Positions 1-5,466 of a DNA stretch of 10,725 nucleotides are shown here, in pieces. Source of the stretch: a bacterium (GTDB lineage Archaea; Nanoarchaeota; Nanoarchaeia; Woesearchaeales; UBA10216); the NCBI GenBank assembly GCA_024206195.1, contig JAAGZO010000083.1:1-10725 (forward strand), in the 5' to 3' direction. A program made the translations under genes and the position numbers. The first letter of the stretch is position 1, and every line of letters begins with the position of its first letter. The notes beneath the pieces were generated by a model that was given only the letters and a program-made list of their open reading frames with translations, made no database searches and was not told the origin of the DNA.

Positions 1-1
1 A

Positions 2-76
2 ACCCTACTCTTAGCTATATGGATTGGTACTATTATTTTTGGTATTTGGAAGGAAATAAGTAAAGCGGCAAATTGA
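2..76 (+). CDS. C-terminal end of a membrane protein (partial)
   Basis: Only the last 24 codons before a TGA stop are in the window, so the protein starts upstream. The visible tail is one hydrophobic helix (TLLLAIWIGTIIFGIW) followed by a short positively charged end (KEISKAAN), as at the end of an inner-membrane protein. This frame is preferred because the alternative frame 1 reads an unlikely Trp/Tyr-rich peptide. Family and function cannot be named from this fragment. It is the first member of the + strand series of small genes. Confidence 0.5.
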   Translation, partial: TLLLAIWIGTIIFGIWKEISKAAN

Positions 77-114
77 AAATCTTGAACTCCCCACGAGGCA
101 AAAGATGTGTTCAC

Positions 115-144
115 TTGACTATCAACTAATCAGTTAGGTAGGAT
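115..144 (+). promoter_or_regulatory. Promoter-like module, copy 1
   Basis: TTGACT (115-120) and TAGGAT (139-144) are separated by 18 bp and resemble sigma70 -35 and -10 boxes. The same pair with the same spacing recurs at 1910-1939, inside a longer shared stretch ending ATAGTGGAAAC. If it is a promoter, transcription would start near 151, which is after the GTG at 146. The next gene would then have to use a later start such as ATG 179. The stretch could instead be a recombination or cassette-end repeat, since it contains GTTAGGT. Confidence 0.4.
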
Positions 145-145
145 A

Positions 146-493
146 GTGGAAACTTTGGTGGTCAAATTGGACTTCAACATGGAAAGCAATGAGAAGAAGT
201 GGACAGGGGGAGCATTGCTAGACGTTTACAATGCTACATTCCCATTTGCAACTTTGTCTGTCAATAGTGAATACCTGTCCCTTGATGTAACTTTCGGAGG
301 AAAATTCAAATTTAATCCTGACCAGGTTATTAATATATCTAAGTACGGTTTTATCCCGTTTTGGATGACTGGAATCCGAATACACCATAACGTACCATCT
401 TATCCAGAATGTGTTGTTTTTTGGCATCTCAGATGGAGCAGTAAAGGACTCCGAGAAAAGTTAGCTGAATATGGCTTCAATACGCAACGCTAG
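146..493 (+). CDS. Small PH-like-domain protein, function unknown
   Basis: 115 residues, soluble, with no signal peptide. Alternating hydrophobic strands (FATLSVNSEYLSLDVTF near 34-50, FKFNPDQVINISKYG near 54-68, GIRIHHNVPSYPECVVFW near 76-93) and a C-terminal helix (GLREKLAEYGF) fit a bacterial PH-like beta-barrel. I recognise the pattern from similar small hypothetical proteins, but this is judged by eye. The GTG at 146 is kept because LVVKLDF reads as a first beta strand. ATG 179 is the alternative start, and it is required if the promoter-like boxes at 115-144 are real. No strong ribosome site precedes either start. Confidence 0.7.
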   Translation: METLVVKLDFNMESNEKKWTGGALLDVYNATFPFATLSVNSEYLSLDVTFGGKFKFNPDQVINISKYGFIPFWMTGIRIHHNVPSYPECVVFWHLRWSSKGLREKLAEYGFNTQR

Positions 494-501
494 AAATCCA
501 T

Positions 502-520
502 CCAACCACAAGAGGTAATG
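502..520 (+). repeat. Boundary motif AACCACAAGAGGT, copy 1
   Basis: Lies just after the stop of the 146-493 gene. Related motifs follow two other genes: CTAACCGCAAGGGGTAG at 957-973, and CCACC...GGTGG around ACCACAAGAGGT at 6777-6797. All share ACCrCAAGrGGT, which can form a very short hairpin. The role is unknown; it may be a remnant of a recombination site at cassette ends. Confidence 0.4.
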
Positions 521-554
521 ATTCTTTAAGTTAGATAAATCCAGAGAAAAATTT

Positions 555-950
555 ATGCCGAAACAAGTGGAACGACCAACATGTCCAAATTGTGGTACCA
601 AGCAAGGATGGGTAACGGTCATTGATAAGATGGGATTAGGGTACTTGATGCAGCCCAGAAAATGGCGCTGCAAACGATGTGATGCCCAACTTGCCTTTAC
701 CAATGGAACGATTAATGCATTCTGGTTCATAGGTTTTAGTAGTTATTTCGCAATTCCAGCGATTATCATGTTTACGCAAGGTGACGATGTAGTATGGTTC
801 GTTCCCTTTCTTTTTCTGATTATTTTTGGTTCAATACCAGCTGCTGTGTGGATTACAACTCAAATACATGGCTTTGAAATAGACGTAATTGATTCACCGA
901 GACATTTGAATATACCTCAATCAGACAATAGGAATGGTGATAGCAATTAG
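555..950 (+). CDS. Zinc-ribbon membrane protein, function unknown
   Basis: 131 residues. An N-terminal zinc ribbon has CPNC at residues 10-13 and CKRC at 39-42, spaced as in a four-Cys zinc site. Two hydrophobic helices follow, at about 56-74 (FWFIGFSSYFAIPAIIMFT) and 79-102, and then a polar tail. The ribbon would face the cytoplasm if the protein is anchored by this hairpin. ATG 555 is the first start and no strong ribosome site is visible (upstream is CCAGAGAAAAATTT). The substrate is unknown. Two other genes in the array (2817 and 7371) also carry a Cys-rich zinc module, the first joined to membrane helices and the second to a HEPN-like helical domain. Confidence 0.75.
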   Translation: MPKQVERPTCPNCGTKQGWVTVIDKMGLGYLMQPRKWRCKRCDAQLAFTNGTINAFWFIGFSSYFAIPAIIMFTQGDDVVWFVPFLFLIIFGSIPAAVWITTQIHGFEIDVIDSPRHLNIPQSDNRNGDSN

Positions 951-956
951 AAACGT

Positions 957-973
957 CTAACCGCAAGGGGTAG
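957..973 (+). repeat. Boundary motif ACCGCAAGGGGT, copy 2
   Basis: CTAACC and GGGGTAG flank a GCAA loop 6 bases after the stop of the 555-950 gene. It is one of three ACCrCAAGrGGT motifs at gene ends. Paired as RNA it gives only a 5 bp stem with one mismatch, too weak for a terminator on its own. Confidence 0.4.
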
Positions 974-1006
974 TATCATAACCGACTGACAAGTGATAAC
1001 AATACA

Positions 1007-1540
1007 ATGAGTGAAAAAATAGAAATCACCTTTGACAATACTCGCCAAGATATCCTTCACGGGTGGCGATATATAAGAAAAACCTCCCCAATTAACAAGA
1101 AAATGCGGAGATTCGGATATATTCTCATCTCTGTTTTTTCAATTTGGATGGGCATAGACGCATACAATGAGCATGGAATTGCAGTGGCGATAGTAATGGC
1201 TATATTCGTATTCATCGTTTTGTTGTTTGTTGCTTGGATTTCCTCAAAATTGTCATCTGAATATGCGCTTAGAAAAAACCTGCCCCAAAATGCGGACAGC
1301 GGTATTCTAGGTGAACATCATTTGACCATTACTCCTGAATACATAATAGAGCGGACTGAGGTCGATGAAACTAAATTCTTATGGAAGATTGTCCCTAGAT
1401 TAGAAGAGGATAAGAAGTACATCTATCTCTTCCAAAGCCCTAATGGTGCTCATGTCATACCTAAACGTGTATTCGCTAATACGGGCGATGCTGCTATATT
1501 TTTGGACAAGCTGAGGACGTTCAAGCAAAGAGCACAATAA
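1007..1540 (+). CDS. YcxB-like membrane protein
   Basis: 177 residues. A cytoplasmic N-terminal segment, then two transmembrane helices at about 36-51 and 58-79, then a beta-rich C-terminal domain (about 97-172). That domain contains GILGEHHLTITPEYI, the Trp-containing core KFLWKIVPRLEEDKKYIYLF, and IPKRVF followed by a final helix. This order of two helices then a PH-like domain is the layout of YcxB-like proteins, small membrane proteins of unknown role in many bacteria. The family call rests on pattern memory. Its stop is 9 bases before the next start, so 1007 and 1550 probably form a two-gene unit. Confidence 0.75.
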   Translation: MSEKIEITFDNTRQDILHGWRYIRKTSPINKKMRRFGYILISVFSIWMGIDAYNEHGIAVAIVMAIFVFIVLLFVAWISSKLSSEYALRKNLPQNADSGILGEHHLTITPEYIIERTEVDETKFLWKIVPRLEEDKKYIYLFQSPNGAHVIPKRVFANTGDAAIFLDKLRTFKQRAQ

Positions 1541-1549
1541 GGAACATCA

Positions 1550-1786
1550 ATGGCAGGAGTTTTGGCTTTACTATGCGCTGTCTGTGTGTGGGCATTACTT
1601 TTCAAACCATTCTTTGGCGATAAAGGCAGTTTCTTAAGTAGCTTAAAATGTGCATTACTTCAGGGGCATGCTCATTCATGGACATGGTCAGAGCAAGTTG
1701 GCCCAAACATTCGTTCTGCTGTGAAATTTTATGTTTGGATTATCCTTGGATGCATTTCGGGTTATTTAGTCAGACTGTTTCTATAG
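1550..1786 (+). CDS. Small two-helix membrane protein
   Basis: 78 residues with hydrophobic helices at about 3-18 and 59-77 joined by a 40-residue loop containing QGHAHSWTWSEQVGPNI. AAGGAA 8 bases before the ATG can serve as ribosome site and overlaps the stop of the upstream YcxB-like gene, suggesting translational coupling. No family is recognised. The close spacing suggests a partner of the 1007 product in the membrane. The stop is followed after one base by the boundary repeat TAACCAATACCC. Confidence 0.6.
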   Translation: MAGVLALLCAVCVWALLFKPFFGDKGSFLSSLKCALLQGHAHSWTWSEQVGPNIRSAVKFYVWIILGCISGYLVRLFL

Positions 1787-1787
1787 A

Positions 1788-1805
1788 TAACCAATACCCG
1801 CAAAA
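1788..1805 (+). repeat. Post-stop repeat TAACCAATACCCGCAAAA, copy 1
   Basis: An identical 18-base copy lies at 5057-5074 and a variant at 4222-4240. A weaker form (CATACCCCCAAAAAA) lies at 2771-2785. Three of the four begin within a base or two of a stop codon. This fixed position relative to unrelated genes suggests a structural boundary rather than coding sequence. Confidence 0.55.
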
Positions 1806-1816
1806 CCCTTCATAGC

Positions 1817-1872
1817 CTACACACTATACACGAAAGCAGTAGCGAAAATGTAGACTGGTGTATGGTATGTAG
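1817..1872 (+). repeat. 15-bp imperfect inverted repeat in the 1787-2007 gap
   Basis: Arms 1817-1831 (CTACACACTATACAC) and 1858-1872 (GTGTATGGTATGTAG) pair over 15 positions: 13 Watson-Crick, one wobble and one mismatch, around a 26-base loop. There is no T-run directly after it, so it is not a simple terminator. A single-strand-foldable imperfect hairpin between a gene end and the next gene start is what an integron attC site needs, but the usual GTTRRRY and RYYYAAC ends were not found at its base. Confidence 0.5.
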
Positions 1873-1909
1873 ATTTTTCGGGGGTTCTTTTTAATAATCC
1901 CCAATCACC

Positions 1910-1939
1910 TTGACTGTTCCCTATTTGGTTAGGTAGGAT
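1910..1939 (+). promoter_or_regulatory. Promoter-like module, copy 2
   Basis: TTGACT (1910-1915), an 18 bp spacer and TAGGAT (1934-1939) match copy 1 at 115-144. The 20 bases GTTAGGTAGGATAGTGGAAA (1928-1947) are identical to 133-152. A transcript starting near 1946 would reach the membrane-protein gene at 2008 with a leader of about 60 bases containing the 1958-1988 repeat. Confidence 0.4.
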
Positions 1940-1957
1940 AGTGGAAACCAATCTGGG

Positions 1958-1988
1958 TGCAACACGCATCTATATGTTAATTGTTAGG
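1958..1988 (+). repeat. 31-bp dispersed repeat with TGCAACACGCATC, copy 1
   Basis: Matches 7332-7362 at 27 of 31 positions. Both copies begin TGCAACACGCATC, continue into TTAATTGTyAGG, and lie shortly before a start codon (2008 and 7371). In each case the ATG chosen for the gene lies just after the repeat. The first copy ends in GTTAGGT, matching the R' consensus GTTRRRY of integron attC sites; the second has GTCAGGC. Confidence 0.55.
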
Positions 1989-2007
1989 TGTCCTAAATAA
2001 ACCAACC

Positions 2008-2718
2008 ATGAAAAATATTCGCCATCCATTCAGTACGTACTTTATACCATCTTATGGGGAACTAACCGTATTTTTAATGGCGGTAATGTTTGTAGCATTG
2101 TTGAGTACGGACAGCACATTAAGGTCCGAACTGTTCGACTTCCCTACATCAGGCGGTTTTCACGCTGAAGCTTTTATGTACTTCCTGATGTTTTTAGTAT
2201 TATTCATTGGAGGCTTCGCACTTTCGCTATACCACGTTTTTAGCACACGTCCAAAAAACATGATAGAAAAGTCAATGATGCTCCTGTTTGCAGGGGTCAC
2301 AAACGCAATCGCAGGAATCGCTGCAGGTGTCCATATAATTGAATCATCAGATGGCCTATGGTTGGTATTCCCCATGTTGAATATCCTCAGCAGTTTCACT
2401 CTCATCTATATTTTGGCATTGTCTGATGAAAGCAGGCTAGATGACACAGATGCAACACGTCCTCAAGTTATCGGCGGAGTAGTCGCCACATTGATAATCT
2501 TTTCTATCTGCCATTTTGTATATGACCTCTATTGGGCCATAACGTTCTCAATCTGTACTGCTTACGCAACCAATATCAATGACGTTTTTCAGCGGGTGAT
2601 ACATCTTAAGCCCCCACCTAAAAAAGAGCAATCCGAAAATACACAAGATGACACTCCTATCTCAGAAATCGTATTAGCCAAGATTTATAGCATGATGACT
2701 ACGGTTTTTCGCAGATAA
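2008..2718 (+). CDS. Six-helix membrane protein, function unknown
   Basis: 236 residues from ATG 2008. The TTG at 1981 lies inside the dispersed repeat and is rejected as start. Hydrophobic segments, located by eye, lie near 18-33, 51-73, 83-101, 108-128, 142-161 and 163-178, followed by a polar tail with PPPKKEQSE, probably cytoplasmic. No transporter or enzyme motif is recognised. No Shine-Dalgarno precedes the ATG (CTAAATAAACCAACC). It is a single-gene unit flanked by repeat-containing gaps. Confidence 0.7.
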   Translation: MKNIRHPFSTYFIPSYGELTVFLMAVMFVALLSTDSTLRSELFDFPTSGGFHAEAFMYFLMFLVLFIGGFALSLYHVFSTRPKNMIEKSMMLLFAGVTNAIAGIAAGVHIIESSDGLWLVFPMLNILSSFTLIYILALSDESRLDDTDATRPQVIGGVVATLIIFSICHFVYDLYWAITFSICTAYATNINDVFQRVIHLKPPPKKEQSENTQDDTPISEIVLAKIYSMMTTVFRR

Positions 2719-2759
2719 CAATGGAATGAAACTACATATCAACTCAACTATGACTGTAA

Positions 2760-2776
2760 GGTATGAAATTCATACC
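2760..2776. promoter_or_regulatory. Perfect 8+1+8 dyad, possible operator
   Basis: GGTATGAA-A-TTCATACC is a perfect inverted repeat with a one-base centre, so it cannot form a stable RNA hairpin but has the geometry of a site for a dimeric DNA-binding protein. It lies about 40 bases before the GTG of the 2817 gene. No regulator gene is recognised nearby. Confidence 0.4.
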
Positions 2777-2816
2777 CCCAAAAAACACAGCAATACACTA
2801 ACTTGACGAGGTAATA

Positions 2817-3398
2817 GTGGAAAGGGAACTGCTGCAAAAACTAAAAAAACAGAGCACGTGGATGTTGTTTTTCCTTGGGTTTATTACGTATGGAGTCTAT
2901 TTAGCCCATTACATAAGACGACAAACCAAGATAATGAACGAATTCGGTAGCCCAAACGATATAATTTCCATGGGTTTTGTGAACTCATTTATGGTTTGCA
3001 GCTATATCTCGCTGGTATTCTTTTTCGCATATTTGTTCGTGGAGGAAGGCCATCCCATAGAAATAGTGAGTTCTGCCCTTGATTTCATTTGGAGCATTTG
3101 GATGCTAATCTGGGCATTCATGGCAAGAAACTTACTAAACCGAATTCTATCGTTTAAACATGGGACTAAACAATGGTTCAATGGTCTGTGGACATTTCTA
3201 TTTATGACATACTATTTCAACTACAAAGTTAACCAACTGAATGAAGCAATAATGTACGATACACATGCAACAAGTTTTAGATACGGCAATGACAAAGCAG
3301 TTATTTATCAATGCCCTCAATGTGGGAGAGACGTTGCTGAAGGTTTGAGATTCTGTCCTCGTTGTGGTCAATTACTGGTTAGCGGTTCCAGCCAATAA
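2817..3398 (+). CDS. DUF4234-like membrane protein with C-terminal zinc ribbon
   Basis: 193 residues. The N-terminal part has TWMLFFLGFITYGVYLAHYI at 14-33, the Gly-x-Tyr signature pattern of DUF4234-type membrane domains. Further helices lie near 56-75 and 87-103, with a hydrophobic stretch near 122-134. The C-terminus carries a zinc ribbon with CPQC at 166-169 and CPRC at 180-183 (CPQCGRDVAEGLRFCPRCG). GTG 2817 is chosen because GAGG lies 5 bases upstream and the protein pattern starts directly (MERELLQKLKKQSTW). The family call is by eye. Such ribbons are common in small membrane proteins of unknown role. Confidence 0.7.
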   Translation: MERELLQKLKKQSTWMLFFLGFITYGVYLAHYIRRQTKIMNEFGSPNDIISMGFVNSFMVCSYISLVFFFAYLFVEEGHPIEIVSSALDFIWSIWMLIWAFMARNLLNRILSFKHGTKQWFNGLWTFLFMTYYFNYKVNQLNEAIMYDTHATSFRYGNDKAVIYQCPQCGRDVAEGLRFCPRCGQLLVSGSSQ

Positions 3399-3484
3399 AG
3401 TTGAATGGGTATGACAATGGCATCTACAACAACCCCTAAGGGCGGATTACACAAGACATTGGGCATCTAAAGAAAGGCAAATCT

Positions 3485-4006
3485 ATGACTGATGGACCAA
3501 AATACACATCGACTTTGAAACTGAATCAAAAGACAGTCCAAAAAAACCTTGACATGTTGATTGATGGATATGATGGTATTCCAGCTAGCAATGGGTATAT
3601 TGACATTATTATTCTTAGAGAGAGATATGTTGATTTCATTAATGCACTTACTGAATTGAACTTAGCAATTGAATGTGTAAGTTGGTGGTGTCTTGCAACG
3701 GACGAAAACAAGGAGCAGTATGGGTGTCCTCATGGATACGGTGGACCAATGACAAAATTCGGTTGGTTCAGTGAATTGTCGCATGACTTTGACGAGATTG
3801 AGAAGAAGGAAATTGAACGTCTTGAATGTGAATACTCAAGTGAGAGGGTCAGGAGAATAAATGAAATTGCAGCGGCAATTATCAAGGACAAACGAACAAT
3901 TACATATGGTGACGGAAGTTATCTAGTATTTGCAAGAAACACTTGCTTGACGCCAGCTTTTTGGATTCGTGTTCCTGATGACTGGGAAAGGCAAGAGAAG
4001 GTGTGA
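3485..4006 (+). CDS. Conserved hypothetical protein
   Basis: 173 residues, soluble, with no signal peptide. Visible motifs are SWWCLATDENKEQYGCPHGYGGP at about 66-88, KFGWFSEL at about 91-98, a charged helix (EIEKKEIERLECEYSSERVRRINEI), and LTPAFWIRVPDDWER at the end. I believe the SWWC...GCPHG...LTPA-W-RVPDDWE pattern recurs in other bacterial hypothetical proteins, but I know no function. AAAGGC lies 8 bases before the ATG. Its stop is 8 bases before the selenoprotein start at 4015, so the two are probably co-transcribed and may work together. Confidence 0.75.
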   Translation: MTDGPKYTSTLKLNQKTVQKNLDMLIDGYDGIPASNGYIDIIILRERYVDFINALTELNLAIECVSWWCLATDENKEQYGCPHGYGGPMTKFGWFSELSHDFDEIEKKEIERLECEYSSERVRRINEIAAAIIKDKRTITYGDGSYLVFARNTCLTPAFWIRVPDDWERQEKV

Positions 4007-4014
4007 ATATCATA

Positions 4015-4224
4015 ATGACACAACTAATATGTTACTGTTTTGAATATTCAGAGTCAGACATCAAGGATGAGATGCTGCAAAATAATGGTAAATCTCTTCT
4101 TTTGGATAGAATTATTGAAGCACGAAAAAATGAAACCTGTCAGTGTGATATAAAAAATCCTAAAGGAACCTGATGCATAGTTGATGTCCGCCGTGTAGTG
4201 GATGAAGTTGAGAAGGACGGGTAA
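4015..4224 (+). CDS. Probable selenoprotein: stand-alone CopZ-type [2Fe-2S] domain
   Basis: The frame has 69 codons plus TAA and one internal TGA at 4171-4173 (codon 53). Residues 1-52 include ICYCFEYSESDI (C6, C8) and CQC (C42, C44) followed by KNPKG. After the TGA it continues UCIVDVRRVVDEVEKDG. This is the layout of the BFD-like [2Fe-2S] domain at the C-terminus of CopZ metallochaperones: C-x-C near the start, then C-x-C, NPxG and a CC pair. Here U53-C54 replaces Cys-Cys. Sequence after the TGA stays family-like, which argues for read-through rather than a dead gene. The N-terminal zinc domain of full CopZ is absent. AAGGTG about 11 bases upstream, overlapping the previous stop, is the likely ribosome site. 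The role is probably redox or metal handling in the cytoplasm. The family call is from memory. A recent nonsense mutation is the main alternative. Confidence 0.75.
4183..4206 (+). promoter_or_regulatory. Bacterial SECIS-like hairpin
   Basis: Directly after the TGA, bases 4185-4191 pair with 4198-4204 (T4187-A4202, C4188-G4201, C4189-G4200, G4190-T4199 wobble, C4191-G4198, plus two outer wobbles), leaving the loop CGTGTA. The second loop base is G followed by T. Bacterial SECIS elements carry an apical-loop guanosine among the first two bases, about 16-37 bases after the UGA; here it is 20 bases after. The stem is weak, so support is moderate. Confidence 0.5.
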
Positions 4225-4240
4225 CCAATACCCCCGAAAA
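4222..4240 (+). repeat. Post-stop repeat TAACCAATACCCCCGAAAA, copy 2
   Basis: The first TAA of the repeat is itself the stop codon of the selenoprotein frame. That places the true gene end exactly where this boundary repeat starts after other genes (1788, 5057). The register gives independent support that translation runs through the TGA at 4171 to 4224. Confidence 0.5.
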
Positions 4241-4266
4241 ATAATACTCTCTAACAATATAGCAAA

Positions 4267-4659
4267 ATGACGGATTTTGACACACTTTACACTCATCACT
4301 CAAGGCAAGGAGCATCATCTGCTTTACTACCACTTATAGCTGAATTGCATACAGTAGCAATCAGGGTACCGATAAATTTGCATGCTGTACATGCTGCTAC
4401 TATTGCTATCCTTGAGTTCTTGGTAATTCCAAAAAATCGTACTGATGCTAATTGCGTAACTGTAGACTCCGTACTTATGTACGATGATGCGCTGTGGGAT
4501 AGACTTGAAGCACTTGAAGATTCCCATAGCAAACTCAATAGTGTTATAGCTGATATGGCAGGTGCTCTTCATGATACGGTATCAGCACCAGAAATCGCAG
4601 CGAATGTAGAGTCTACCCCAGAGCAGCTCTTGGAGCGTGCACGCAATGTATTTGTATGA
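4267..4659 (+). CDS. Hypothetical soluble protein, mostly helical
   Basis: 130 residues with no signal peptide or membrane helix. The sequence is Ala/Leu-rich and probably alpha-helical (SALLPLIAELHTVAIRV, HAVHAATIAILEFLVI, LHDTVSAPEIAANVE). The C-terminus TPEQLLERARNVFV reads as a final helix. No family is recognised and no Shine-Dalgarno is visible before the ATG (CAATATAGCAAA). The Ala/His-rich makeup differs from the neighbours. Start and reality are supported mainly by length, uninterrupted frame and array position. Confidence 0.6.
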   Translation: MTDFDTLYTHHSRQGASSALLPLIAELHTVAIRVPINLHAVHAATIAILEFLVIPKNRTDANCVTVDSVLMYDDALWDRLEALEDSHSKLNSVIADMAGALHDTVSAPEIAANVESTPEQLLERARNVFV

Positions 4660-4711
4660 GACAAATTTGGTTGTGAATGTATTCCAATAAAACAATCCAC
4701 GATTTAAAGAA

Positions 4712-5056
4712 ATGGACGACCAACAAGCATTTAGACTAGCGATATTTGATTTACTCAATACTATTAGCGATATGCAGGAGCAGTTACGTTATGAGGAGAG
4801 TGTTCCTATAGCTAATGTTCCAGCTGAATTGGTATGCATGTGGTTTGACGACTACTATCATCCTGAATCAAAGTTGTTTTTAGAATCGTTTGATGATAGA
4901 GAAATGAAGCTATTGGAAGAGTTTCATGAGTACTACAAAAAGATGAAGGACAAGTTACCTAATACATCATCGGTGAAGGAACTTCAAAAAAGTCCAGTTT
5001 GGAATGAGGTAGCAAACAAAGCATCTAAGACCCTTAAAACCTTATCAGAGGACTAA
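4712..5056 (+). CDS. Hypothetical soluble helical protein
   Basis: 114 residues, acidic N-terminal half and Lys-rich C-terminal half, probably alpha-helical throughout. Segments include RLAIFDLLNTISDMQEQL, ELVCMWFDDYYHPESKLF, REMKLLEEFHEYYKKMKDKL and a last helix with SKTLKTLSED. There is no membrane segment or enzyme motif. Only weak AAAGAA precedes the ATG. The gene ends at 5056, is followed at once by the post-stop repeat, and faces the Cys-rich peptide gene on the other strand. Function unknown. Confidence 0.65.
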   Translation: MDDQQAFRLAIFDLLNTISDMQEQLRYEESVPIANVPAELVCMWFDDYYHPESKLFLESFDDREMKLLEEFHEYYKKMKDKLPNTSSVKELQKSPVWNEVANKASKTLKTLSED

Positions 5057-5074
5057 TAACCAATACCCGCAAAA
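5057..5074 (+). repeat. Post-stop repeat TAACCAATACCCGCAAAA, copy 3
   Basis: Identical over 18 bases to 1788-1805, and starts on the base after the stop codon of the 4712-5056 gene. It overlaps the palindrome at 5068-5085. Confidence 0.55.
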
Positions 5075-5085
5075 AATTTTTTGCG
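5068..5085. terminator. Palindrome between convergent genes
   Basis: CGCAAAAAATTTTTTGCG is a perfect 18-bp palindrome between a + strand gene ending at 5056 and a - strand gene ending at 5124. The A and T runs would give each transcript a T-run inside a hairpin, so a weak two-way terminator is possible. The stem is A/T-rich and the + strand tail (CTTCTTCT) is not a clean U-tract. Confidence 0.35.
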
Positions 5086-5123
5086 CTTCTTCTAATCACA
5101 CCTTCTTACATAATTACAAAATA

Positions 5124-5336
5124 TCAATGACATTTCTCAATACACTCATATCGGTCCTCAAAGCTATCGTTATGTTCAATACAACTACAAAAACACTCGG
5201 AATTCCCTTCGTCAACACACTCGTAATATTCATCATCATGAAGGCATCCACACCCACAACTTTCGCAAGCTCCACATGTTACTCCTGCCACAATTAAAGC
5301 GATACCTATCAAAGCAAGACACCCAACTACCTGCAT
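5124..5336 (-). CDS. Cys-rich exported peptide or small lipoprotein
   Basis: 70 residues read leftward from ATG 5336, with an excellent ribosome site (GGGAGGAAAG directly before the ATG). Residues 1-20 are a hydrophobic leader (MQVVGCLALIGIALIVAGVT). C21 follows VAGVT, near where a lipobox would sit, though VGVT-C is not a clean L-[AS]-[GA]-C. The rest holds Cys at 21, 24, 27, 29, 31, 40, 48, 50, 52, 65 and 69 among acidic residues (CGACESCGCGC, ECFCSC). This suggests a disulfide-rich or metal-binding periplasmic or surface peptide. It is one of two clear - strand genes and no known family is recognised. Confidence 0.65.
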   Translation of the reverse strand: MQVVGCLALIGIALIVAGVTCGACESCGCGCLHDDEYYECVDEGNSECFCSCIEHNDSFEDRYECIEKCH

Positions 5337-5437
5337 CTTTCCTCCCTGGTTCTAATGAGTAAATTTGCCTGCCAGCCTAGCATTGAGGAGATTCAGTGTC
5401 AAGCCGACTCAATTGATATACAGAGAGAAAACCATGC

Positions 5438-5466
5438 TTGCTCAGCCTTCACCAAAGGCGTATAAT
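5438..5466 (+). promoter_or_regulatory. Promoter for the 5524 gene
   Basis: A perfect -10 box TATAAT (5461-5466) has TTGCTC (5438-5443) as a -35 box with a 17 bp spacer. Transcription would start near 5473, giving a leader of about 50 bases that ends in the AGGAGGGG ribosome site before ATG 5524. It also argues against a start at 5365, which lies upstream of the promoter. Confidence 0.5.

Noticed and set aside
461..730. - strand ORF of 89 codons
   Set aside because: It is the mirror of the zinc-ribbon gene and has no start signals.
2797..2817. Third copy of the promoter-like block (TTGACGAGGTAATAGTGGAAA)
   Set aside because: It shares words with the 133 and 1928 copies, but the -35 to -10 spacing is lost; GAGG here is better explained as the ribosome site of the 2817 gene.
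3417..3470. 17-codon frame MASTTTPKGGLHKTLGI before the 3485 gene
   Set aside because: No ribosome site and too short to support; it overlaps the shared boundary motif.
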